Of a DNA stretch of 64,000 bases, positions 16,297-24,088 are shown one piece after another. The position numbers and the translations under genes were made by a program. Every line of letters begins with the position of its first letter. Position 1 is the first letter of the stretch. Origin of the DNA: JAGQVA01 sp033764335 (GTDB taxonomy: Bacteria; Bacteroidota; Bacteroidia; J057); the NCBI GenBank assembly GCA_033764335.1, contig JANRJC010000027.1, forward strand, positions 62,001 through 126,000. The letters run 5' to 3'. The notes under the pieces are model-generated. The model was not told the DNA's origin. It worked only from the letters and a program-made list of their open reading frames with translations, and did not search any database.

Positions 16297-17022
16297 ATGT
16301 CCGATCGACAACAAAAAATTCAACAAGCTGTTTTCCAATTGAAAAAAGAATTCAATGCGGACGAAGAAACTTTAAACTTTATTAAAGCGAGGTTTAGCCT
16401 TTCTGAAAAAGAAATGTTAATAGCTCGGCAAGTTGCTTCTGCATTACAGAAAAAAGAGTTGGCGAAAGAGCCTCCCGATGAATCAGTGTACTATTTTTGT
16501 AACATTTGTCAGGTATGGGTTCAGCGCGAATACAAGGTTATTCATTTGATTTTGGATCACAATCATGTGGTCTGTTCTGAATGTAACGCCTCTGTAATTG
16601 TAAAAAATCTTGAGTCTCATCTTGCTAAAACTCACAATTATTCCCCCCAAAAAATCAGCAATCTCGGATTGTATATTGACCATTTTTCTGGAAAGTGTAT
16701 TCCCCTCACATCGGAAGCGGAGAAATTAATCACAAAAGGGAATTATAAATTCTGTGAAATATGCAAGGCCTATATATTACCTGTTGAATTTAACCGGCAT
16801 ATGGATACATTTCATAAGAGGAGCGTCATTCGGCATTACCCGCAAAAACCCAATGATGATAAATCTGAAAAAAAGCCAACAAGTCAGACTGCCACAAAAT
16901 CAAAAGTTGAAAAGGCTAAAAGGAAACAATCAGCACTTGAGATATATAAAGAGATTTCTAAAAAAGAATCCCAACGAGACTGGATGAGGCGGAAATTTAT
17001 ATCTACTCCTATGAGAGATTAA
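16297..17022 (+). CDS. C2H2 zinc-finger-like protein
   Basis: Predicted 241 residues from the ATG at 16297. The frame is open further upstream (TTG at 16141), which would add 52 residues including CRGC. After a helical N-terminus there are three Cys2-His2-like units: CNIC at 68-71 with His83/His88; CSEC at 93-96 with His108 and His113 (LESHLAKTHN); and CEIC at 153-156 with His168 and His173 (FNRHMDTFHKR). The tail is Lys/Ser-rich and disordered (KSEKKPTSQTATKSKVEKAK). Such spacing suits zinc binding and nucleic-acid contact. No close family is recognised. It sits between the restriction gene and a membrane-anchored gene in an accessory island. Confidence 0.65.
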   Translation: MSDRQQKIQQAVFQLKKEFNADEETLNFIKARFSLSEKEMLIARQVASALQKKELAKEPPDESVYYFCNICQVWVQREYKVIHLILDHNHVVCSECNASVIVKNLESHLAKTHNYSPQKISNLGLYIDHFSGKCIPLTSEAEKLITKGNYKFCEICKAYILPVEFNRHMDTFHKRSVIRHYPQKPNDDKSEKKPTSQTATKSKVEKAKRKQSALEIYKEISKKESQRDWMRRKFISTPMRD

Positions 17023-17138
17023 TGGATCTTGGGTATCGCTTTCGACACCCCAATAAGTTTGTAATTCCGAAAAAACATTACTTTTACTCCCAGTATCCTT
17101 AGCTTCACTAACTATTTAACCTGCCGTAAAATATCACT

Positions 17139-17642
17139 ATGATAAACCTTTCAGCATCCTTTGTCGAAGCAGTTATTAGCGGCGTCATTACAAGCATAAT
17201 AGTTGGACTTTCTGTACTTTTCTATCAAAAAATTTTCTTACCCGAGATAGAAAGGGCTACATTTAAAAATTCGGGAGTTGAATTCAAAGGTTTGTGGCAC
17301 GCTACCCATCAGGATGAGGCAGATAAAGAAAGAGGAATAACGAGGGAACTTCTGCTCCAAATAGGCCAACGAGGAAGTATGGTTACGGGAAATTACCAGA
17401 TTATCAACCGATTCCCGGAAAAAGAGGTCATTTCCCGGTATGTCATAACCGGACGAGTCAGACTAAACTACATTGTCATAACTTATTTTCCCGAATCTTC
17501 TAATCGTCCAGGCCTTGGAACCCTACTCTTAAAGATCGTTGGCGATGGACAAAAGATGATTGGCGTCAATACGGGCCTAAGTGTAGAGGACAGTGAAATC
17601 AAGGCTAGGCTGAACATTACATTTATCCGACAACCTGCTTGA
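17139..17642 (+). CDS. Hypothetical protein with one N-terminal membrane segment and a beta-rich domain
   Basis: A 167-residue protein. Residues ~9-30 form a transmembrane segment (AVISGVITSIIVGLSVLFY), followed by a soluble beta-rich domain beginning GVEFKGLWHATHQDEADKER and continuing LLLQIGQRGSMVTGNYQI, GRVRLNYIVITYFP. The plan, one membrane anchor plus a small beta barrel-like domain, recalls membrane effectors in some anti-phage systems, but no homology can be claimed. It stands alone, 116 bp after the zinc-finger gene and just before a large palindromic repeat. Confidence 0.6.
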   Translation: MINLSASFVEAVISGVITSIIVGLSVLFYQKIFLPEIERATFKNSGVEFKGLWHATHQDEADKERGITRELLLQIGQRGSMVTGNYQIINRFPEKEVISRYVITGRVRLNYIVITYFPESSNRPGLGTLLLKIVGDGQKMIGVNTGLSVEDSEIKARLNITFIRQPA

Positions 17643-17694
17643 TCTAGAGGGCAGCCTTCATAAATAGAGCGCAAGCCTAAATACCGAACATGAA

Positions 17695-18011
17695 GTCTCG
17701 GGAATCCGCCGCCATGTGTTTGAATCAAGTAACCGTTCGTACTCACGCGCGCTACGGCGCAAAACTTTGGGTAAACCCAAGGGGGGCCATCGAGGCTACA
17801 AACATTCGACCTCTCCGAGGTCTTGCCTGTCGGCAAAAACCCTGCATATTGGGTGTTATGAGCACTTTTCCGGCTAGGCCGGGACTCCGGAGGAGTCGAA
17901 TGTTTGTAGCCGGAAGGCCCGTTCCCCTTCTTTTTTTCAGGAGTTGCGCCGTAGCGCGCGTGAGTACGAAAGGTTCCTTGTTTCAAACATTCGGTGGTGG
18001 ACTCCCGAGAC
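17695..18011. repeat. Large (~317 bp) imperfect palindrome
   Basis: The outer arms begin GTCTCGGGAATCCGCCGCCA (17695) and end with the near complement GGTGGTGGACTCCCGAGAC (18011). They include GTACTCACGCGCGCTACGGC and its complement near 17950. Inner arms pair GGCCATCGAGGCTACAAACA with TGTTTGTAGCCGGAAGGCC. The centre (17825-17880) holds GTCTTGCCTGTCGGCAAAAA. No reading frame is plausible. It can form one long cruciform or RNA hairpin. A diverged, partial copy lies at ~9030-9215. It is a non-autonomous repeat element of unknown mobility. Confidence 0.8.
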
Positions 18012-18074
18012 CCCAGGCGTGACATTTTGGTTTGCGCCCACAGATTCCTCATTCTCCTGATCAGGTCGGGAAGG

Positions 18075-18284
18075 TCAAACAAAAACCCTTTCGCTTCTCG
18101 GGTCATAAATCAAAACTTTGGTTTCGTCCACTTCTTCGCGGAAATAGGGATTTTTGATTCCAAAATACCAAACCATATCTATCTCGGGCGGAAGCTGCTT
18201 CACCTTGTGCTTTATACACAATTGCCGGATAGCGGGAAGATGCTGCCGGAGAAAAGAGGGTAATATGTGATGGTCTGCTTTCAT
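18075..18284 (-). pseudogene. MNT-type nucleotidyltransferase with internal deletion
   Basis: The frame encodes 69 residues. The N-terminus LPAIRQLCIKHKVKQL is the start of a minimal nucleotidyltransferase and is normally followed by the catalytic GS...D-x-D block. Here it jumps directly to the C-terminal end LPPEIDMVWYFGIKNPYF, then REEVDETKVLIYD. The catalytic core (about 40 residues) is missing, so the product cannot transfer nucleotides. In the family, MntA proteins neutralise HEPN toxins by AMPylation; no HEPN gene lies next to it. The downstream end is also found as a second scar at 9255-9335. Confidence 0.72.
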
Positions 18285-18463
18285 CCACCTAAAGATACGA
18301 AAGTCCTTTAAATTTGGGTATCTGCTATTTGGGTTTTAGAGATGGTTACTTTTCGATATAGAAGGCAAATTGTGTTGACTATCAGTAAGTTATATGCGGA
18401 AAGATACAAAAAGGATACATTTTTGACGGATTTAGAAGATTTTTAGCCTTTTCACTAAACAGA

Positions 18464-18874
18464 TCAACCCAAATCTAAAACTGATTGGACAATCTGAAGG
18501 CCGCCAATTTTTGTGAAGTGAGTATCATGCGTAAAGACTGCCATGTCCAGTTGATTAGCGATGGCAGCTATCCACATATCATTAGTAGGAATGGGAGTTC
18601 CTTGTTGACGCAAGTTTTTATATATTTTTGAATACTCTTTAGCTGTTTGCGCATTAATGGTAAGAAACAAAACCTTTGGCTCATTTAAAAACTCTTCAAG
18701 CTCTTTACGATTTTGTTCAGATTTTTTTCCTAATTCAAACCCAGCCAGAAGTTCGCCCAAGACAGTTGGCGAAAAAACAATAGACTCAACTGCTTTAATC
18801 ACTTTAAGGGCATTTTCATCCCCACGTTTATAAGCAGAATAGGCATTGGTATCAATAACAACAGATTGAATCAT
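18464..18874 (-). CDS. vapC: PIN-domain ribonuclease toxin, VapC family
   Basis: A 136-residue PIN-domain protein. The acidic metal-binding residues are Asp8 (VVIDTNAYS), Glu41 (VLGELLAG), Asp99 (TNDMWIAA) and Asp117 (THDTHF). The ATG at 18874 was chosen because it overlaps the antitoxin stop as ATGA; a GTG 6 bp upstream is the alternative. VapC toxins cleave tRNA or rRNA when freed from VapB. All catalytic residues are present, so the toxin appears intact. The pair is AT-richer than the neighbouring mnmE gene, suggesting transfer. Confidence 0.9.
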   Translation of the reverse strand: MIQSVVIDTNAYSAYKRGDENALKVIKAVESIVFSPTVLGELLAGFELGKKSEQNRKELEEFLNEPKVLFLTINAQTAKEYSKIYKNLRQQGTPIPTNDMWIAAIANQLDMAVFTHDTHFTKIGGLQIVQSVLDLG

Positions 18875-19128
18875 TCCCACATTTCTTGATCGATTTTTCC
18901 AAATCCCTCTGTATTCAATTCAAATTCCTTTGCATCTTCCTTTGTCCATGTTCCAGCCAAGCGATCGAGATTCGATTCTTTGGGAAGAATTTGTTTTTTA
19001 TAAGATAGGCCTAAAAATTGGTAGAGGGCTTCAACTAACAAATCAGAAACTTCCAAACCGCGATGTTTGGCTTCTATTTTTAGCCGCAACCAAAGAGAGG
19101 GATCTATTTGTGGAATTTCTAATTTCAT
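18871..19128 (-). CDS. vapB: VapB-type antitoxin
   Basis: An 85-residue partner of the VapC toxin. MKLEIPQIDPSLWLRLKIEA is followed by a ribbon-helix-helix-like region (GLEVSDLLVEALYQFLG). The acidic C-terminal tail (LDRLAGTWTKEDAKEFELNT) is typical of antitoxins that wrap the PIN active site. The ATG at 19128 gives the natural start; an in-frame ATG at 19167 would add 13 poorly conserved residues. The stop overlaps the toxin start by 4 bases, and this gene is first in the operon as expected for autoregulation. Confidence 0.82.
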   Translation of the reverse strand: MKLEIPQIDPSLWLRLKIEAKHRGLEVSDLLVEALYQFLGLSYKKQILPKESNLDRLAGTWTKEDAKEFELNTEGFGKIDQEMWE

Positions 19129-19196
19129 ATACAATAATACGAATTTTTCATTTAAATAGATTGACATATAGTCTTAATTAAAGAGGCTTTCTTTGG

Positions 19197-20582
19197 TCAT
19201 TTGCCAATACAAAACTTACTAAAAATATTCCCCAAAACTTCATCGTTGCTGATTTCCCCCGTAATCTCACCGATATAGTACAACACCGTGCGGATGTCTA
19301 TGGCCAGGAGGTCGCCGGTGAGGCCGTTCTGAAGGCCTTCCTCCACTTCGTGGAGGGCGGTAAGTGCCTTTTGCAAGGCTTGTATATGCCGCGCATGGGA
19401 GATGATGACCTGCCCCGGTGTGTCGCTGCCGAGGTCGCGCACGGTGTCGGTCATCCAGTTTCGCAATCCGCTGAGGTGCCAGCCGGTTTTGGCCGATATG
19501 CCCAGCCAGGCATAACGCAGTCCGGGCAGGTCGTGATCGCTGACGTAAACCTCCGGGTCGGCGATCTGGTCAAATTTATTTCCCACCAGGGCTACTTCCA
19601 CGCCTTCAGGCAGGTCTAATGCCTGTACGGCTTCCTGTGCCTCTTGGGGTGTTTCGAGCAGGGCGTCAAATACATAGATTAATATCTGTGCCTTTTGCGC
19701 GAGTTCGAGGCTGCGGTTTACGCCTTCGGCTTCGATGAGGTCGCTGGTATGTCGCAGTCCCGCCGTATCCATCAGGCGAAATTCGATGCCGCCGATATGC
19801 AGCCGGTCTTCGATCACGTCGCGGGTAGTGCCCGGTATGTCGCTCACAATGGCGCGGTTGTCGTTGAGCAGGGCGTTGAGCAGGGTGGACTTGCCGGCGT
19901 TGGGTTTACCGACGATGACGGTGGGCACGCCTTGTTTGATGGCGTTGCCGAGGCGGAAACTGCTGATCAGCCCTTCGAGCCGCAGGCGGATGCGCACGAC
20001 GAGGGCGGCGAGTTGGGTGCGGTCGGCAAATTCGACGTCTTCTTCGCCAAAATCGAGTTCGAGTTCGATGAGGGAGGTAAAGTTGAGGAGTTGTTCGCGG
20101 AGGTCTTTGAGTTCGCGGGAGACGCCGCCGCGGAGTTGGTTCATGGCGATCTGGTGCGCTCCGGCGGAGGTGGAGGCGATAAGGTCGGCGACGGCTTCGG
20201 CCTGTGCGAGGTCGAGGGCGCCGTTGAGGTAAGCGCGGCGGGTAAACTCGCCGGGTTCGGCGAGTCTGGCTCCCTGCTCAACGAGCAGGAGCAGCACTTC
20301 GCGGAGGATATAGGGGCTGCCGTGGCAGGAAAACTCGACTACGTCTTCACGAGTATAGGAGCGCGGAGCGCGAAATACGGCAGCAACGGCTTCGTCCAGT
20401 ACCGTGGCTTCTTTTACAATATTGCCATAGTGGAGGGTATGGCCTTTCGCTTTGGAAAGGTCGCGGGAAAATACAGCCTCTGCAATGGCAATCGCCTCCA
20501 GCCCGCTGAGGCGGATCACCCCCAGCGCTCCTGAACCCGAAGGGGTGCTGATGGCGACGATGGTGTCGTGATAGGAGGTCAT
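19197..20582 (-). CDS. mnmE: tRNA uridine-5-carboxymethylaminomethyl(34) synthesis GTPase MnmE
   Basis: 461 residues, full length. The N-terminal tetrahydrofolate-binding domain starts TIVAISTPSGSGALGVIRLS. The G domain has GKPNAGKST at 225-233, TTRD at 252-255, DTAG at 272-275 and NKFD at 335-338. The C-terminal end is CIGK, the invariant CxGK motif. With MnmG it installs the cmnm5 group on wobble uridine 34 of several tRNAs in the cytoplasm. Neither mnmG nor the rnpA-yidC cluster is nearby. The next gene upstream starts beyond a 29-bp gap from another stop and is unrelated. Confidence 0.97.
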   Translation of the reverse strand: MTSYHDTIVAISTPSGSGALGVIRLSGLEAIAIAEAVFSRDLSKAKGHTLHYGNIVKEATVLDEAVAAVFRAPRSYTREDVVEFSCHGSPYILREVLLLLVEQGARLAEPGEFTRRAYLNGALDLAQAEAVADLIASTSAGAHQIAMNQLRGGVSRELKDLREQLLNFTSLIELELDFGEEDVEFADRTQLAALVVRIRLRLEGLISSFRLGNAIKQGVPTVIVGKPNAGKSTLLNALLNDNRAIVSDIPGTTRDVIEDRLHIGGIEFRLMDTAGLRHTSDLIEAEGVNRSLELAQKAQILIYVFDALLETPQEAQEAVQALDLPEGVEVALVGNKFDQIADPEVYVSDHDLPGLRYAWLGISAKTGWHLSGLRNWMTDTVRDLGSDTPGQVIISHARHIQALQKALTALHEVEEGLQNGLTGDLLAIDIRTVLYYIGEITGEISNDEVLGNIFSKFCIGK

Positions 20583-20611
20583 ATCATTCCCTATAAAGGC
20601 TATATTGAAAT

Positions 20612-22423
20612 TTAAGCTTTTTTGTATGCTTGTTCAGGATGATTAATCATTTCCGGGTGGCGATACTTTAATTCACCGTTGTTAATCATCGGGCTTAAAA
20701 ATTTTCGTTTTATATAATCTTCTCTTTTACCCAGTATTTCTGCGATTTCAGCGGATTTAAAGTAATCATCAGCACACATTTCTTTGATTATTTGTATTAA
20801 AATCGTTTCATCATTTACTCTTTTTCCTAATTGATTTATACGAATTTTAAGGTTTTCACTAATCCGTTCAGTAGGTGGTGTACTAAGAACCGCAAGTGGT
20901 GTACTAAGAATTGGAAGTGGTGTACTAAGAACCCTGACCGTTTTGCCTATCCCTACACCAGACACATAATAAGTTGCCTTCCCTTTTCCTTTAGCATCCA
21001 ATAAACTATAGGATTTTAGTATCCTTAAATCATTACTGGCTTTAAGGGTATCAGAATCCGTCATTTGCCTATACGTAAGATTGTCTATAGCACCCACTTC
21101 ACGAACAAAAATTAATGCCAGTTGCTGTCCATCCGTCAAATCAAAAGATTTGAAACTTGATAGCCATTGTAAGTCTTGTTCATTAAGGAAGTGGTGAAGC
21201 AATAATCTGGATGTAAATTGATTATTGTTTCTATTAGATTCAAATGTAGGAGGTGCCAAATGTGCTTGTGTCATTAACCTTCGCATTGCTCGAATTCCAG
21301 AACCCTTTGTCTCCGCCAGATTTGTTTCATGAAAGACTGCTGCTATATAAGGATTTCTGGTTTCGCTTCCCGGTTCGCCTAAATGATCATCAGGTTTTAA
21401 CGAGTATCCCGGATTCATAATTTCTATTCGGTTATCATATCGAATTACCTGGATAGGTCTGTGTTCCCTGTAAGAACGATGCATCACAGCATTTACAATA
21501 GCCTCGCGAAGTGCTTTAATCGGGATACCAACAGAACTTGCCTGAATGCCGTCTTCGGGTAAAAGAAAACCTTTGGGAAGGTCCGCATTAATAGCATCAA
21601 TTACGCGATATACCAGTGTAAGTAGGGGGCCTCGCATATCAATGGTAGTAAAACGATCATCTGGATCTTCTATCCAAACATTTCCTGGTACACGTATATA
21701 ATCCACTCGAAGCATTGGAAAATGGGCACGTAGTGTCTTGGAAGTACCAAAAAGAACTAAACCCGCTAAATTGAGTTCAATCTTGTTCTCACGGTTCAGA
21801 CAGCCCAAGGCTTCCAATAGCTCGTTATCTCCGTAGCTTAATTCTTCGGCAGCCGGGTTTACCTTTTCCCGAAGTGATCTATATTTTTTTAACGCGTTTT
21901 CATCCAAATCTTCCAAAGACGAGTTTTTTATGGGCGTTTGATCAAAACTCTTGTAATCTGTATAGAAGATACGCATATCATCTTCAGTACACTTTTGATC
22001 AGTTGGTCCAATTCTCCTATAAGCTCCTTTGGGTAAACCATCAGCTTTGAAATAAAGGGGTTTTTGGCTGATCGCAAGTTCGTCCACTTGTATTTTTATT
22101 ACAGTGTCACCATTCACTTTCTCTGCTGTAACTTTGGGGCGAACCGGAATATTAAACATAGAACTACATTGACTCACAAAATCCCTTTGAAACTTATCCG
22201 GATCTGCAATGTTCACTGTTTTGTACTGCGGAAAAGGCGCATTTTTATCTTCCGGAATACCTAATAGAATATACCCTCCGCCCAATCCTGGTTCGTTGGC
22301 AAATGAGCAAACCGTTTCCATAACTGAGTGCGAACTTTCCTGACCTCCTTTGGCTTCAATCCAGTCACATTCATCCTGTTGGTTTAGGATTTCGAATAAT
22401 TCCTGGGCATCATATTCTCCCAT
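20612..22423 (-). CDS. ATP-binding protein with N-terminal AlbA_2/Schlafen domain
   Basis: 603 residues. The N-terminal ~150 residues are the Schlafen/AlbA_2 domain (WIEAKGGQESSHSVMETVCS, then GGGYILLGIPED). It is followed by a GHKL-like ATP-binding module (ALREAIVNAVMHRSYREHRP, then GYSLKPDDH and LAETKGSGIRAMRRLM) and a winged-helix C-terminus. Three near-identical short units (P-L/T-x-x-LSTP, around residues 497-517: VLSTPLPILSTPLAVLSTPP) form a linker repeat. The family is annotated as putative transcriptional regulators or defence-linked ATPases; no target is evident. A following winged-helix segment (FKSAEIAEILGKREDYIKRK) supports DNA binding. Confidence 0.85.
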   Translation of the reverse strand: MGEYDAQELFEILNQQDECDWIEAKGGQESSHSVMETVCSFANEPGLGGGYILLGIPEDKNAPFPQYKTVNIADPDKFQRDFVSQCSSMFNIPVRPKVTAEKVNGDTVIKIQVDELAISQKPLYFKADGLPKGAYRRIGPTDQKCTEDDMRIFYTDYKSFDQTPIKNSSLEDLDENALKKYRSLREKVNPAAEELSYGDNELLEALGCLNRENKIELNLAGLVLFGTSKTLRAHFPMLRVDYIRVPGNVWIEDPDDRFTTIDMRGPLLTLVYRVIDAINADLPKGFLLPEDGIQASSVGIPIKALREAIVNAVMHRSYREHRPIQVIRYDNRIEIMNPGYSLKPDDHLGEPGSETRNPYIAAVFHETNLAETKGSGIRAMRRLMTQAHLAPPTFESNRNNNQFTSRLLLHHFLNEQDLQWLSSFKSFDLTDGQQLALIFVREVGAIDNLTYRQMTDSDTLKASNDLRILKSYSLLDAKGKGKATYYVSGVGIGKTVRVLSTPLPILSTPLAVLSTPPTERISENLKIRINQLGKRVNDETILIQIIKEMCADDYFKSAEIAEILGKREDYIKRKFLSPMINNGELKYRHPEMINHPEQAYKKA

Positions 22424-22533
22424 AACTTAATTCCTCATTCGCTAACGAAGATACAAAGAAACCCCGTAGGTTTTTCGGTCTTGTGATAAAACTTACCGAT
22501 ACTCCACCGAAACCTTATCCCCATTAACCATTA

Positions 22534-24072
22534 CTACTGGTGTTCGTCACGAAGCAAATCATTCACCGTTTTCACCGGGTTGAAGGTGATGATGGGTACT
22601 TCGACAAACAATGTGTTCCAGTCTGACATGGCACCGTTCCACAATCCGGGTAATTCGAGGGCTTTGAGGTCTTTGCCGCTTTGAGACTTGGCGGAAATAA
22701 AGCCGGTCTGCGGGTCGCGAAAGGGTAATAAATCGAAGTTTTTGCCAAACCGATCGCGGGGCGCACAGACGAGGTCCACGGGGTTAAAATGGGTGGAGGT
22801 TTCCATCAGGTTTTTTTGCGAGGGATCTTGGGTGTTTATCTGTGCGCTTTCGGCGATCTGAAGGGAAACAGAACCGTCGCGGTTTTGTGCCCAAAAGGGG
22901 CCGCCGCCGGGTTCGCCTTCGTTTTTCACCATGCCGCAGACGCGTATCGGGCGGTTGAGTTTGGTGTGGAAATAGGCTTTTTTCTGCTCGGTGTTATAGG
23001 TGGAGAATGCCGCCGGCGGCTGGTTGCAAAGGGTATCCTGAAGGAAGGTTTCGATTTCGTCGAGCAGGTCTTCGTCGGCAGTTTCCAGTTTTTCGAGGTA
23101 GTCAAATATCTCCGACTGAATGCCCAACAATACGCCGGCGATGGCTTTTTTGTAGCGGTAGGTTTCGGCTTTGATCCGGTCGGGTACGACATTGTCTATG
23201 TTTTTGATAAAGATAATGTCAGCGTCCATTTCATTGAGGTTTTCGATCAGTGCGCCATGACCGCCGGGGCGAAATAACAGGCTTCCGTCGCCATTGCGAA
23301 AAGGTCGGTTGTCGGGGTCAACGGCGATGGTGTCAGTAGAGGGTTTCTGAATAGAAAAGGAAACTTCAATTTTTACGCCGTAGGCGGCTTCTATTTCGCC
23401 TTTTTTTGCGGCAATATGGCTGGCAAATTTTTCTTTATGCTCCGGCGAAACGGTCATGTGCAGGTAGGCAGTGCCCCCGCGCACGGCGCAGGAATTGGCG
23501 GCTTCCACGAGGTGCTCCTGCGCAGGGGTGCGCACTCCTCCGTCGGGATAGCGGTGAAATTGCAGTAATCCTTTGGGCAGGTTGCCGTAACCCAGACCTT
23601 CATCGGAGAGCAGGTGGCGGAGAATTTCGGGATAATGTTTTTCCGCCAGTAGTTTTTCCCATTCGCCGGGCGAAAAAGTAGCTTGAAGGTCTTCGACAAA
23701 AGCAAAGTCGTTGATTCTCTTAAAGAAGGTATAAACCGACTGAAAGCCCTGGTCTTTTTCAAATTTGGCTTCATCTGCCGAAGTGCCCTTATAACTTTCC
23801 ATGAGGGAAAAAAGCGACTTAAACATACGGCTCGCAGCACCGGAAGCGGGGACAAATTTCAGCACTTTTTTCTGCGAAAGTGCCTGTTCGTAGCGCTGAA
23901 TATTTTCTAGTACATCTGCTTCTTCGAGGCGGATGATCCCGTCTCCGACCGTAGCGGCGCGGTGAATGTTGAGGAAGGGAAAACCCAAACGAAAGTCCTC
24001 AATCTGTTTTTCTACGGTGGCAAGCGTTGTGCCCTGTTCGGCAATCTGGCGAAGGTCTTTTTCAGTAAACAT
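22534..24072 (-). CDS. DUF4301 domain-containing protein
   Basis: 512 residues, the length of the Bacteroidota-specific DUF4301 family. The characteristic glycine-rich segment KVLKFVPASGAASRMFKSLF near residue 70 resembles the nucleotide loop of sugar-phosphate nucleotidyltransferases. Other conserved segments are FRPGGHGALIENLN, IFIKNIDNVVPD and GMVKNEGEPGGGPFWAQNRD. The similarity in motif order to UTP-sugar transferases is an inference, and no activity is established. It is last in the likely tkt-xylB-FGE-like-DUF4301 operon (16-bp gap from the upstream gene). Confidence 0.88.
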   Translation of the reverse strand: MFTEKDLRQIAEQGTTLATVEKQIEDFRLGFPFLNIHRAATVGDGIIRLEEADVLENIQRYEQALSQKKVLKFVPASGAASRMFKSLFSLMESYKGTSADEAKFEKDQGFQSVYTFFKRINDFAFVEDLQATFSPGEWEKLLAEKHYPEILRHLLSDEGLGYGNLPKGLLQFHRYPDGGVRTPAQEHLVEAANSCAVRGGTAYLHMTVSPEHKEKFASHIAAKKGEIEAAYGVKIEVSFSIQKPSTDTIAVDPDNRPFRNGDGSLLFRPGGHGALIENLNEMDADIIFIKNIDNVVPDRIKAETYRYKKAIAGVLLGIQSEIFDYLEKLETADEDLLDEIETFLQDTLCNQPPAAFSTYNTEQKKAYFHTKLNRPIRVCGMVKNEGEPGGGPFWAQNRDGSVSLQIAESAQINTQDPSQKNLMETSTHFNPVDLVCAPRDRFGKNFDLLPFRDPQTGFISAKSQSGKDLKALELPGLWNGAMSDWNTLFVEVPIITFNPVKTVNDLLRDEHQ

Positions 24073-24088
24073 AGGGGTATAAGGGGGG

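Noticed and set aside
17483..18106. 207-codon minus-strand frame across the palindrome
   Set aside because: It spans the 317-bp palindrome and its residues reflect repeat DNA; there is no family similarity.
19695..20534. Long open frame (279 codons) on the plus strand opposite mnmE
   Set aside because: It is antisense to the complete, highly conserved mnmE gene, has repetitive Glu/Val/Gly composition and no family features; the openness follows from high GC at codon position 3 of mnmE.
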